DNA of 64,000 nt from Blastocladiella emersonii ATCC 22665. Taxonomy: Eukaryota > Blastocladiomycota > Blastocladiomycetes > Blastocladiales > Blastocladiaceae. The notes beneath the pieces were generated by a model. That model was not told the origin of the DNA, did not search any database, and was given only the letters and a program-made list of their open reading frames with translations. The stretch is taken from positions 1 through 64,000 of the forward strand of contig JANHCV010000014.1 of assembly GCA_025594325.1 (NCBI GenBank), read 5' to 3'. Positions 1 through 12,150 of this stretch are shown one piece after another. The position numbers were made by a program, and so were the translations under genes. Every line of letters starts with the position of its first letter. Position 1 is the stretch's first letter.

Positions 1-2450
1 GCCCGTCAATTTTCGCGCAAAAGGAAAAAGGATCCCCCCTCCCTTGCGATTTCCGGCCTGCGCCGGCGTCATCATTACTGCACAAAGCCGCCAACAGTTT
101 TGCGTGTCATCACCCGCCGGCTCGTACACCTCTACACCGAACGATTTTTGCATACTCAACTGGCTGCCGCCAAACAAACACACAGTCACCTATTGGCCGT
201 ACTCCAATTTTCCGGCTGTAGAGAACGGGCTAGTTAGCGGCTGCGACTGGCGCCTGCTCCGGCTCAGGTTTCAGTGTTACACTGTTACATGTATCCTGCC
301 CTCGCTTTGCACAGGTCGGTGTCCATCAACCTCACCCCTTCGAGTAGTCTCGAGTCGGATGCCCTCTACATAGGTGGAATCGACCAAATTTGGACCCCGG
401 GTGACCGCCGAGCAGTGTGCGCACGTCGCGGCCCGCGTGTCCTGCGGGGCTGCCCGACTGGTTGGCGTCCGGTCAGCGGTGGGTCGGCGCCCACCCCCTA
501 CATTTGCTTGGATGCCTCCCATATGAAAATCTAGTTCACTATATACTATACGGGCTACTCGTGGGTGGTACTCTCCCCCGGATTGAGTGAGATCTGATAG
601 AGTTGACCGTGTAAAGTGCGACTCGGACTCCGGTTCTCGGCCTCCCTGTACCACAGTTTTGACCCTACCTCAAAACGGTTGTCATATTCGTGTTCCCCGG
701 GGTCGATTGCATACCTGTATACCGCCAAAAGTGAGATCCGGTATCATGCCATGTCAGGACACGGATCGGTCCGACGGACGCTCTCACTTCTGTACTGACT
801 TGACCCGACCGTGGAGCTTGGCTGGGGACCGATCCCCCACCTCGTCCGATCTTGTCGGGGATGGTCCCATTCTGGTAAAAAGGGGTCGGGGAACATCATG
901 GGCAAAGTTTCAGCACCTGGTGCTATGGGGAAATGTCGAGTAAATCGAGGTCAAAGTTTCGGGGTCGGAGCTCGGAGCGCCCTAGCTCCCTCAGTTTTGG
1001 GTTTCACGCAAAGGGCCCCTTACAACAAATAATGCGTATTAACGGTGCGCACATATTGTATGAACATACCGCGGGCGCCCGCCCAAAACTGCGGGCCGCG
1101 GGACCCGATAACCGTCATCGAGCGCGAGTCGCCGGACCGGTTTTCGGCCCCGTTCTCGATAAAATGTTATAGCACTTTGAAACTGTTCAAGGGGTAAAAG
1201 ATGCGCCCACCCCCAACATATTATCCAACACCGAGAAAAACCGAATCGGACAAGTCTAGAGGGGGGCTCCTGAGTACCCAACTGGTTTCGCGGCCCGAAC
1301 ACCGACCCCGAGATCTCGCCATTTCGCGCTGGCACACCCCACCTTTTATTACATATTCGAATCCGCCGTATTTAACTGGGTAGGACTGCATCAAAAGATC
1401 TTGCGAAAACATGATTCTGGGGGAAAAAGTAATTGCGACGAATTTGTATTCATTGTTCCTTCGCCAGATTAAAAGATTACGTAATCCCGCTTTACGAATA
1501 CACTCCATGTAATATATTTGAATTTATAAAACTATACACAAGACGATTGTGCAGTCAGAACTGCGTAATCCTCATCACGTTCCGCCGTCCATTTCGAAAA
1601 GTGTGTTTGGCGCAGTCATTTCATTGTTTACTGATCTAAGCTCTCTTTTTTTTTTAGTTTCTCCTATCACTCGTACTTATTGCCGTTGTGGTATTACCGA
1701 TTCATGAAGTATCACGCCCATGACATACGCTTCTCATGCAATTCGCAACCAGGTCGTACCACGGCGACCTTTTTCTGCGCAGGTTCTGTTAGTGGACAGT
1801 CATTCGTATATCTTTGCGGGTCTCTTTATGATGATTCGTGTGGATTTGTTCACAATCCTCATTTTCGCTTGAGTCCGCTTGCGCAGCAGCACTCGGTTTG
1901 CCTCAATTAGGTTTAAGTTTCACACTTTTCTCTTCGCCCAGTGCGACTTCTTTTTGATTGCTGGCACCGTGTGGCCATTCTAATTATCCACACTTATCCA
2001 CATTAACTTACTCTCCAACGTATGCTTGCAAAGTTCGATTCTTTCAGCCCCCTTGCATTATATCCGTCATGCGGTCTTGAAGTATTTACAGACTGCCTGC
2101 ACCGCCTTCAAGAGACCCATACTCCTGCTTAAGAGTCTACAGTTTAAAACGCGGGGTGTACAGACGCGCGTGCGTGCAGAACTTTGCAATCACCCTTTGC
2201 TTCGCTTCCACGCGGAAGACCGACCCACGGCTCTCTTATTGCCAAGCGCATTTTTTTTGTGTTTTCTGGCCGCGTTTTGGCTCGTTGATGACGCGCTCCA
2301 TACACACGTAGACTCGCGTTGCGTGTGGGTTTGAGATGCACTTTGACCAGCTCCGATCCCCTTCGTCGTCCCAGGCCACGTCCCACACGTTTTCTGAGGC
2401 ATCAACGCCCCGTTAATACCCCGTATTATAAGTTTCTCTCTTCGCTTTGG
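1..2450. other. No supportable gene; lower-GC flank
   Basis: I see no open frame here with coding-like codon use, family similarity or convincing splice signals. The base composition is visibly more balanced than in the rest of the window, with AT-rich patches such as 1490-1560 and 1620-1680. No terminal repeats, RNA genes or recognisable transposon motifs were found by eye. It may be an old intergenic or repeat-derived stretch. Confidence 0.6.
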
Positions 2451-4425
2451 ATTCTTTTTGCTCCGTGAGCGATTCCGTTACAACAGCTCTCAGAAGCTTA
2501 CAAGTCCAACCGCGACGGCCGCGGGGCGAGGAAAAGCATATCTACACACCTGGCAACGCGGCAAGCAGTTGCGCCACGAAGATCGCGTGGTTGCAACGCA
2601 GTTCTCTATTGACGCGGCGCGACTGACGTGGGGTCAAGTGGCTCTTTGTTGCTTCAGGGCGCACTCGCCGCGCGCTCTGTCCAAATTGCGTCCTATTGGC
2701 GGCGCGACGGCGGACTCACAGTCGCAATCAAGGTAGACAGACGGTCATGGCAGTGGCGCGCGGGTCACGCAATCGGGTGCGCGGGTCGTTCTAGCAGGCG
2801 AGTCATATGCGCGGGCTCACAAGCGCGATAAGTATGTGCGCGCAAGAGCAGCGACACGCCCTCGACCGCGACTGCTGGCGGAGCGATGCCGGCGAGCAAC
2901 GCGGCATCGAACAGCACCGCTGCACCGCCGTCAGCGCTACTCCCGTACGCAACGCGACGAGCACACAGTCCGTCACGCGCTTGGTCGAATCGCGTGCGGG
3001 CGTTGCGCGCACTGATGGGTCAAACGCGGTGGTGAATGGCGCATGCAGGCGGGTGTGACGGGCGCAACGACAGCTGGCGCACGCGGCGGGAAAAGCACAT
3101 GGGCTGGGCGAGCTCGCGTCGCGCGACGGGTGCGCGCGGGAAGATGAACCGCGCGGTCGGTGCGACGGGCACGTGCGCGACAGCGAGCGCGAGCGGGACC
3201 TAGGGCGACGAGAACGTGGTCCTTGTACACGCAACAATGGACCGCGCCCGTGGGCGGTGGAACGAGCGAGCAGGTGGGGCGGACGCGCGGATGGATCGAG
3301 CGCGCAGGCGAACGGGACAAGTGGGCGGGTGAGGCGAGTTCACGGCCGCGATCGCAAGGGACGGCGACGCGACGGGTCCTGGCTGATCGGGTGCAGGGCG
3401 AGCGCGCTTTGTTGCGGCGCAGCGGGCGCGCAACTGCGACCTGCGTGAGCCCCGTCGCGCAGCGCTGTGCGCGCCGCGGGCTCGCACGCCTGGTCGATAT
3501 CAAGCGCGGGCCGCCCGGTCATGGTTGCGTAGACACAGCGGGGAGCGGCAAGAACGAGCGACCCGCCGTCTTGGCGGCGAACGCTGCCACCTTGTCTCAC
3601 GGACGGTTGGCGGATTGCGCCATGTCCCGCACGCGATACTGCCCGCATCCCGCGGTGAGCCGTGTACACGCGGCGACGCACGGTTCCGCCCCGACGCGCA
3701 GGGCCAGCGCCGTGGTCTCATTGGAAGGGCAAAGAAGTTGCAGCAAGAGAGGTCATGTATCATTTGGAACAAGTTGCATGGAGTGTGGTAGCGTTCCAGG
3801 CCAGGGAGGGGGGAGTGGAGAGGGAGAGGGAACGAGGAGCGGCGCGGCCTCGCGTGGCTGCTGATTGAAGTGGCAGGAGCATCTTCGGCTAGTGTTGTGC
3901 GACCCGCTCCCGCCACCGCCTCTCACTGCACCTACTCCAAACCTGTGTGCTCCCTACTCGCCCTCACCTCTCGCAACTTGCTGCAATGCTATCAACCCAG
4001 CATCGCCAACTTGCACTTCGCCCGCACTGTCCTCGCCGCTGCCGCAAGTGAGCCGGCTGCGCCTGGCCCTGACCCCCTCCACCCTCGCTTCTCTCTTCCC
4101 CGAGTCCGCGCCATCACCGCTGGACCGCCACGCCAAGAAGGCCGCCTTCACCGCGCTCACCGCCGTGCTCGCCGACCCGCGTTCACCCGCGCCGTTGTCG
4201 CCGCGTGCCGCCCGCTCGTCCTCGACCTCGTCGCACTCATCGTGCACGCCGCTCCGCAGAACGAGTCGCCCTCCCGCAGCCCCGCCAAGTCAGCTTTCGG
4301 CAAGCGCTACCGGACCGCTCCGCTTTGCGGTGCATCTGAGGATGCCAACGGTACGCTCGCTGCGCGCGCAATCCGCCACATAACTCGTCCCTGACGTCCG
4401 AATTTGGCCCCCTCTCTCTCTAGCC
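2451..4425. other. GC-rich stretch without a supportable gene
   Basis: The sequence turns strongly GC-rich and is open in several frames, but the translations are Arg/Ala/Pro-rich in all frames at once, as expected from composition alone. No domain or motif is recognisable. The pyrimidine-rich part at 3890-4420 just before the retroelement remnant could be its 5' leader, but nothing proves this. Confidence 0.5.
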
Positions 4426-4959
4426 ATGGACGTGGATGCCGCGCCGCCGACGGACCTCGTCGCCATGCACCTCCTCGGCAGCGATTCCCCCGGCGCCGTT
4501 GCCCTGTCGCCCGCCGCGCACGCCAACCTCAAAGCCGTCCTCCTCGTCACGCACCGCCTGCTCGCGCACGTCCCCGCGGTCCGCTGCACGCGCTCGTCGA
4601 CTCGCCCGTCCCCATCCTGCGCGCGCGCTGGTTTGTTGCGTACCTCCTCGCCGAGTACTTCGCGGTCGCAGACGCTGAGCATGCGGTGATCGTCTGTGGG
4701 GCGCCCGAAGGCGACGCCTTTTCGCGCTCAAGGACCTCGCCGCCGCTCGTGCCCCACGCGATGCGCATCGCTCCCGCCACCAACCGCCTGGTCGAGCGCT
4801 CCCACATTGCGCAGTGGCGCCCGCTTCTCGCCGCGTGGATGGACTGGCGCGCGTAGAGCCCTGCACTCGCGCCGCTCCGCGTCAGCAGCGACAATCTCGC
4901 GGTGCTCCTCGACCGCATGGTCGCGGCCAATTTGGCCCGCGACAACCACGTGCGTCATC

Positions 4960-6892
4960 ATCACGGCCCGCCGCCGCCTCGAGGAGCGCATTGACGCGCG
5001 CGACGACCAGTTTGAGCACAAGCTGCGCTGTTTCATCGACTCGGCGACGCGGACCAGGCGCGCGCAGGCGACCGGCGACCGCGTCCAGTGCCCCGCCCCG
5101 CCCGACGGCGACGCTGGGGACGGCCCGATCATCACGCGCGAGCCCGACGAGGTCGAGCGCGTCGTCGCCGAGCAGGTCCAGGGCTGGTTCTGCCGGTACG
5201 AGGACTGCGACGGCGGCTGCGACCCCGATGTGCAGCCGCTGCCCGGCCGGTGGCAGGACGCGTTTGCGCCGCTCGAGCACATCAACGACGACGTGTGGGA
5301 CGGGCTCATGGCCGCGCCGACGCACAAGGAGCTCGCCGACGTGCTTGCCGCGTCGGGCAAGGACAAGGCGCCCGGCGGCACCGGGCTCACGGTGCGGCTC
5401 CTCGAGCAGGCCGGCGAGAAGACGCACACGGCGCTGCTCGCCCTGTTCGCGGCGTGCCTGCGCACGCGGTCCGCGCCCGCGTCGTGGAAGACGGGCCTCA
5501 TCTACCTGAACCCCAAGACGAGCGCCGGGTTCACGGGCCTCGCGACCAACTCGCGCCCCATCACGCTGCTCGAGACCGCGTCCAAGGTGCTCATGAAGAT
5601 CCTGCTCGAGCGCATGCACCCGGTCCTGCGCGAGCACGACGTCCTGCAGGGCGCGCGGTACTCGGCGATCCCGGGCACCGACACGACGACGCCAATCGCG
5701 ATCCTGCACGCCGCCGCGCTCAAGGAGCGCAACGAGGACGGTCCGCTCTGGGCCTACTTGGAGGACAAGTCCAAGGCGTTCGACTCGGTGCCGCACGCCC
5801 TGCTCAAGCGCGCCATGCGGCGCATCCGGCTGCCGCCAGAGTTCGTCAACTTCTACTTTGACGGCATGCTGCACGGGCGCACCGCGCGTGCTCACGGCGT
5901 ACGGGCTGTCCGACGAGGTCCGCATCGAGCGCGGGTTCCCGCAGGGCGCCGTCGAGTCGCCGCTGCTGTGGAACCTCTTCTACGACGTGTGCCTGTGCGA
6001 GATCAACCGGCTCACGGTCGAGACGGGCAACGCCGACCACGACGAGGACGCGCGCGGGTTCGGCATCACGCCCGAGGCCGGGTCGGGGCTGCGCCACGTC
6101 GGGCCCAACCGCGGGTTTGCGGCGCCGCCGTTCACGTTTCGCGCGTCGCACCGCCAGCTCGACACGCTCCGCGTCGCCGCCGTCGCCTACATGGACGACG
6201 CCGTCTTCTATGCATCCGACCGCGACCACCTGCAACGCATCGTCGACATTGTGGACGACTTCAACGGGCTCACGCGCATCAACGCGAACCCGGCCAAGGG
6301 TGCGGTCCTCCGCATGCTCTCCAAGTGGGACGACGGCGTGCTCACGGGCGGGCCCAACGACCCGCGGAACGCGCCCATCGTCGTGCGCGGCGTCCCCGTC
6401 CCCTGGGTCGGCAAGTCGTCCCGCTACCTGGGCGTGTTCATTGACCACGCCATGCTCGGCCGCGAAGCAGCCAATACGTGCCTCGCCCTGCTCAAGGACC
6501 GCCGCATCACGGGCAAGGCCGCCGTGTACCTGCTCAACGCCGTCTTCTTCACCGCCGCAGCGTACTGCTCGCTGTTCCGCGTGCCGTCGCTCGCGCAGCT
6601 TGACCGCATTGACCAGTCGGCGCGCGCGCTCGTGCGCCGCAAGTACAAGCTGCCCAACACGTTCCCCACAGCCATGCTGCACGACCGCGACATCATCGGC
6701 CTGCATTCGCTGGCCGACCTGATCACGCAGCAGCACGTCACCGACCTGTGCGTGATGCTCAACGACCCGCGCCCGCACGGCGTGCCTGCGCGCTACGAGC
6801 TTGGCATCCTCCAGTTCCAGACGCAGTGCGCGTTCTCGCCGCTCGAGTGGCCCGACCTCGCGCTCGTGCCCATGTCCAACCAGCTGCCGTGA
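4960..6892 (+). pseudogene. Reverse transcriptase domain of the retroelement, frameshifted
   Basis: This is the RT part of the remnant. Motif A reads LEDKSKAFDSVPH (about 5758-5796), motif B reads GFPQGAVESPLLWNLFYD (about 5933-5986), and motif C is VAYMDDAVFY with the catalytic YMDD box at 6188-6199. Upstream, KDKAPGGTGLTVRLLEQAG and the block with NSRPITLLETASKVLMK are typical fingers-region motifs. The frame shifts by one base between motif A and motif B, around 5875-5895, where MLHGRTARAHGVRA in one frame gives way to VLTAYGLSDEVRIERGFPQG in another. A stop follows LVPMSNQLP at 6890-6892. All catalytic aspartates are still encoded, so the break is probably fairly recent relative to the rest of the decay. 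Confidence 0.85.
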
Positions 6893-6917
6893 GTGGTTCG
6901 ACAACTAGCTGCTGCTC

Positions 6918-9240
6918 ATGCGGCGGCGCAAGATGTCGATCGTGGACCGCCGCCGCGACTACAACCTCATCGTCGCCGGCAACTGCACGCCCACGGTCCT
7001 CGTCGCGCCTGACATGACGGTGCGCGGCAAGAAGAACCAGGACCGCGTCTGGACCAAGAACCTGATCCGGTGGCTGCCCCTGTACACGCTCGAGACGCTG
7101 CTCGAGTACCCACCCGACAACGACGACGGCCTCATCGGGCGCAAGTACACGCTGCCGATGCTCCGCCGCATGGAGACCAAGGACGTGCGGCAGCTCGTCA
7201 AGGAGTTCCACGTGCCGCTCACGGACAACGGCAACGCGCGCATGAACGCCGACGACCGCCACGTCGCCCAGATCCTGCTCGACGTGGCGAACCGCAACCA
7301 CGCCCGGATCACGGACATCAGCCACGGCCAGGAAATGTACCCGCCCGCGCCGCCCATGGACGACGATCCGCCGCGCCCGCCGGCGCGCCGTCGCTCGTCT
7401 TCCGCCACACCCGCCCCCGCCCCGCCGCCGCGCTCATCGATCCTGTCCGCGCCGTCGGGTTCCTGATCATGCCCACCCCGGGCAACGTCGTCCTCGCGTA
7501 CACGGACGGCTCGTACTACGCGGACCGCCCGGGCCCCGAGGGCGTCGCGCGCGCGGGCTCCGCCGCCGTGTTCCCGCTGCCCGACGACTACGACACGGCC
7601 ACGCGCCACGATGCTGATTGCCGCGCGGCCGCCAACGGCGTCACGGACGACGACGTGGGCCACATCGCCGCCGCCAAGCTGCCGCCCGGCCCGTTCTCGT
7701 TGACGCGCGCCGAGATCCAAGCGTTCGTCCTCGCCATGTCGCAAGTCGCCGCCGGGACCGCGCTGCACATCTACTCGGACTCGCAGGCCGCCATCGAGGC
7801 CGCGCGCACGCAGCTCTCGCCGACGGCGACGGTGCGCCAGCGCGTCCGGTGCGCGTCGAGCGACCTGTGGTCCGCGCTCCGCCTCGCGCTGCGCGACCGC
7901 AACGTCAAGGTCACCTTCTCGTGGGTCCGCGGCCACGCTGACGACCCGACCACGCCCAACAACGCCGCCGACTGCGCCGCCAAGGCCGCGGCGAACCAGC
8001 CGTCCGCCACCGACGCGTACTTTTCGAAACGCACGCGCACCGAGTCGGACCTCCACCACGTTCCAGCCTGTTTCGACCACGAGATTGGCGGCGACTCGCG
8101 CAAGTTCATGCGCGACCTCGCGCAGGCCGACGCGGTGCTCGCCGAGAACGTGGCGCACCTCGCGCTCGCGCAGCCGCCGCCGCCCGAGCCCGTACCCACC
8201 AACGCCGCTGCAGCCGCCGCTGTAGCAGCTGCGAACGCCGCCGCCGCCCAGGCCGAGGAGCTCGACTGGGAGGCGACCGCGCTCGCGCCCCACGGCGGGT
8301 CGCGCCCACTCGTGCGCCGCACCTCGCGCGACCAGAACAAGGAGACGTTGTTCCGCCTGCGCGCGCTCGCCAACAAGCTGCCGTGCCGCGAGTCGCTGCA
8401 CTCGGTCGGCCGCATCGCTGTGCCCACCTGCGGCAGGGCCAAGTGCGCCGCCGAGCCGAACCCCAAGGCCCGCTGCATCCAGTGCTGGGACGCCGACTTC
8501 AAGGCATCTCGGTGCTCGTGCGGCCTGCAGGATACGCCGTTCCACTGGTTCCAGTGCAAGCTCGTGGACGAGCAGCGCGTCGAGACGCTCAACCAGATCT
8601 CCGAGTCGTGGCTCAGCCAGCTCACGTCTGTCGGCGCGGCCAAGCACGACGCCGCCCTGAACCCCGCCGCCGGCACGCTGATCGACGCGCTGCTCGGCCC
8701 TGACCTGCTGCACGTCATGCACCTCGACGTCAACACGCTGCGCGCCGACCGCGACGCAGCGTTCGCGACCCGCGTCGCGGCGATCCCTGCCTGGGCGATC
8801 GCGCGCCGCGACGTAAAGGAGGCTGGTCTGTCGATCCCGGGCGAGGACGCGCTGCCGCCGCTTCTCGACCTGCCCGATGCCGCCGCAATTCGCCTGTTCT
8901 CCCGCGCCATCACGCGTGGCGCGGTGCACGCGCGCCGCGAGTTCCTGGGCAGCCTGGCCGCCGCCGCCGCCGCGATCGCGCTCCACCCGCTCCCGTCCCC
9001 GCACCACCTCGAGGTCAAGGGTATTCGCGGCCCCGCCCTGCGGAAGCCCATGCTCACCTGGTTCGCCCGCGGCCACGCGGCCCGCGAGTTCATTACAGCC
9101 GCCGTCGCGCCTGCCTGCATGCTCCACCACGGGCTCGACGCCGACGACGCCGACGACGCCGTCATGAGCGGGTTCGCCGCCGTCCCCGCCGAGCTCGTCA
9201 AAGAGGGTCAAGTCGTCCCGCACCCGCCGCTGCTCCTGCA
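6918..9240 (+). pseudogene. RNase H and C-terminal Cys/His motif of the retroelement
   Basis: After the stop at 6890 a frame from 6918 (MRRRKMSIVDRRRDYNLIV...) carries a linker and ends at 7466. The next frame begins just before MPTPGNVVLAYTDGSYYADR (about 7469) and holds an RNase H fold. The acidic residues lie in YTDGSYY, in LTRAEIQAFVLAM (about 7699-7740), in YSDSQAAIEA (about 7774-7803) and in a late NNAADCAAKAAA segment (about 7957-7995), preceded by WVRGHADD. Further on, CGRAKC and CSCGLQDTPFHWFQC (about 8516-8562) form the Cys/His motif usual at the C-terminus of non-LTR elements. Coding character fades at about 9230, where the frame changes again. The domain order and the shared strand tie it to the RT remnant. 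Confidence 0.8.
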
Positions 9241-10690
9241 CCACTCGTCGTGCCACTGTACCCGCTCCTCGGCGCGCTCGAGGCCGGCATGGCCGCCGCG
9301 ATGCTCGATTCCGCGGTTTTGGGGGACGCCCACGCCGCGCTCCCCGTCCTCCTGTGGGCGTGGTCCATGTGGTCGCAGTGCCTCGTGCAGCACTAGCTCA
9401 ACCTGCAGCTCGACCTCACCGCGCTCTAGCGCGACCTCGTCGCCGCCTGCATGCACCTGCTGCGCAACGTGCCCGCGACGTGCCCACGACGCGGATCGCG
9501 AGCGCGACCGAGATTGTCTCGACCGCGACGTCGAACCTTGAGCAGCTCGGGCTCGCCTGGATCCACCTCGGGCTCGCGTTCATGGAGCCACCACTACATG
9601 CGCCAGCTGCAGGGCACCTCGTGCTCGAGCTGCAGGTGCACCTCGCGCTGCAGATCCGCGACAACGACGTGTCCACCAACCCGACCATCGAGTGGCTCCG
9701 CGCGCGCCTCGCAGCGGTCCCGAGCCGCTGCTGCCCATCATCACCCAGAAGAGCGACGCGCTGTCCCACAACCAGAACACGCCCGACCTCCCCACGCCCA
9801 CCACGTCCGCGTTCGGCCACGCGCTCCACCACTACCCGGAGCCGTGCGCCACGCAGCTCGCCGCCGCGCGCGCGTACCGCGACGCTCGACTCGGCCCGAT
9901 CCTGTCCCGGTTGGTGCAGCTCGCGTGCGTCGCCGAGGTCCCGCTCCCGCTCGCCGAGCTCATGGCGGAGCTCACCATGCACGAGGCGTCGACTCTGCTG
10001 CAGGTGCGCAAGAAGGCGTTGGCCGACCCAAGCACTTCCGCGACATGGGCCTGTCGTGGCGCCACGCACACATCCCCGTGTCCGAGGACGTGGTCGTGCT
10101 GCCGCCCATCGCCGCGCGTCGCCTTCAAGCCGCTCGTCAACGAGGTGACCGTCTACCACCTCCGCTTCGTCGCGCTCATAACGACGACGGCCAAGGTGCT
10201 CAGGAAACGCTCGCACGCCATCCAGCACAACCAGGTCGAACGCGCCGTCGGGTACGCCGCCGACCTGTACAAGCTCGTCGTCACGGAACGCCGCGCGTTC
10301 GCGCCGGTCATCGCCCTCGTCGCGGACCTCGACGCGCTCACGGCCGTCGACGCCCCTTCGGGCCACTGGACCGCGGACCCCGCCATCGTCCGCGAGCTCC
10401 TCGCGCTCAGCTCCATCGTGCTCGTCACCAAGCTCGTCCTCGCGCTCGACCTGCGCACTCCGCGCGCCGCGCCCGCCGTAAACGGCGCTCCGCGACGCCG
10501 GCACCGACTTCCTCGGCCGCTTCCGCGCCGCGTACCCGAGCGATACGGAAGCGGTGTCTGTCCTCAACGCGGCCCTCACGCGCGAGTGGTTCGCGGCCAA
10601 GGCCCCCGCCTGCGCTGAACTCGAGTCGCACGCGCGCATAGCGGCCCCGTTTCTACTTTATGTCGACCGTCCTCGCTTTCTGATCAACTT
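9241..10690 (+). pseudogene. Unidentified decayed coding sequence downstream of the retroelement
   Basis: Coding-like plus-strand segments continue in alternating frames: LYPLLGALEAGMAAAMLDSA (about 9255-9320), then in-frame stops at about 9395 and 9428, SNLEQLGLAWIHLGLAFM (about 9532-9586), a longer stretch from about 9730 to 10030, RDMGLSWRHAHIPVSEDVVV, then VNEVTVYHLRFVALITTTAK to about 10480, and finally DFLGRFRAAYPSDTEAVSVL ending in a stop at about 10681. No family is recognised. It could be a second ORF of the same element, a neighbouring copy, or a dead host gene. The helical, leucine-rich character resembles the segment at 4426-4700, so it may be a repeat of that protein type; this is a weak impression only. 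Confidence 0.45.
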
Positions 10691-12150
10691 CGTTGACACG
10701 AGTTGAGCACAAGCCTAAAACTCGGGACAGCGGCAGGTCGTGATCGAAGTTTGGCGGCAGTCTCTTCGCTCGGACGCTCGCTCCCCCCGAGAATCTGACT
10801 ACACCGTACCGTTCGCCGGCGTCCTTCGCGACGCGCTCGATGCCACCGACGCAAAACTCGAGTACCAGTGCGCTACCATGCTCAAGCTCTATGACGACGC
10901 GTTTCCCGTCCCCCACGTCGCACTCTTCTGTCCGCCGCACGCGCATGAGCCAAGCTGCCAGTTCTCGCGCCACCCGTTCACGACCACGGGCCACGCGAAA
11001 CGCCCGCCCGAGCGCATAAATGTCGCCGTTGCCACGATCAAGCCCGTACGGCTCGTCAGGCCGTGCCCGTTCTCCACCCCACGCAGCTACCGTGGCCTTT
11101 TGCTTAAATGCATGCGGTCTTGGGGCAAATATGAGCATTCAGCTTCGTCACGGAACCTACTTGGACACGGGCAGGAGGCAAACCGCGCGAATCCGGCTCG
11201 CCGTCGGCACGCACGCGCGAGGTGAGCGTGAGTACGCTGAGCAACGGACGCATCCTAAGGCCTCGCTCGGGCCGCGCGGCAAAAGCGTGAATCAACAACG
11301 CGGTCCGGCGGGTGCACGCGCACGTCAAGGGCGACGATCCAAGGGGTTCCCGCCGCCGTGGCCGCCAGTTGAGCGAGGCGGCAGCATCCATGCTCTCGCG
11401 AAGCAGCAAGCCGCCCGCCAGCTGGGCTAGGCTACGAAAGCGCGAGGTCATAAAGCAGCAGGTGCGAAAGGCAGCGCGGCAAGGCGCGGCCGACGAGCAG
11501 CAGCGGATCCCGAAGCGCACCGAGCCGCGGTAGCCGCTCGCGGCGGCGCACCTCGTGCGCACCTCGCGCGCACACCAAACGCTGGCCCCGCTCGTGCGTG
11601 CGCGTGTGGCGACGACTCACCTGGCCCGCCATGAAGTTGCCGAGGCTGTGAGCACGTCCATGTAGGTCGGCTCGAACGGAGGTCGTGCGGCTCGGGAATG
11701 CATGCCAGCGGGGGACGAGCAGGTGGCTGGCGAGGACGACGAAGCGGTCACGGTGGTCGGGTGAGGTTCGGCAGTGCAGATCGGCAGTGCAGATCGGCGG
11801 CGTGGGGCGGCGGCGTGGGGCGGCGGCGTGGGGCGGCGACAGGGGGACCGGAACGAGGCGAGCGAGCGAGCGAGGGACGCTGGCTAGCGGGGCCCGCCGC
11901 TGAAGCAAACGTTCGCGCGCGACTAACGTAGGGCAGCACGGCAAGCGGAAGGCGGCGTTCCCGACAACGACGACGGGAAAGGGCGGGAAGCAGTTTGTGC
12001 GTGCGAAAGCCGGCTACAGACGGTGCAAAGGCGTTCCAAGCGTAACTTCGGGTCGAGCACGGGCATCGCTCTGCTCCTGCCTGGATTGCGACGAGAATCG
12101 TGTTATTCCTCCGCATCACGTAGATTGCACCAAGTCACGCGCGTCAATTC
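10691..12150. other. Intergenic stretch, no supportable gene
   Basis: One plus-strand stretch at about 10740-10950 (MIEVWRQSLRSDARSP..., YQCATMLKLYDDAFPVPHVA) has coding-like third-position GC and could be a further remnant of the decayed region, but it has no recognisable family and no continuation. The rest is GC-rich with short tandem repeats around 11770-11870. The 5' end and promoter of the LRR gene should lie in its last few hundred bases. Confidence 0.5.
11771..11838. repeat. Short tandem repeats in intergenic DNA
   Basis: Two copies of GGCAGTGCAGATC (about 11771-11796) are followed directly by three copies of a 12-mer GGCGGCGTGGGG (about 11797-11834). A GCGA run follows near 11857. 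It is a simple-sequence cluster with no apparent coding role. Confidence 0.7.

Larger units (their letters stand above)
4426..9240 (+). mobile_element. Decayed non-LTR-type retroelement (RT + RNase H)
   Basis: A plus-strand coding remnant is spread over several frames. It starts with a coding-like stretch from the ATG at 4426 (MDVDAAPPTDLVAMHLLG...), which breaks frame near 4580 and several times before 4960. From about 4960 it becomes a long reverse-transcriptase frame and ends with RNase H and a Cys/His motif. The order RT, RNase H, C-terminal zinc-knuckle-like motif, without protease, integrase or visible LTRs, is that of a LINE-type element. No apurinic endonuclease domain is recognisable upstream, so the element is either 5'-truncated or too decayed to show it. 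At least four frame breaks and one stop make it non-functional as it stands. No poly(A) tail or target-site duplication was found. Confidence 0.75.

Noticed and set aside
6959-9256. A 765-codon minus-strand open frame across the RNase H region
   Set aside because: It is a composition shadow; the plus strand carries the RNase H and Cys/His motifs.
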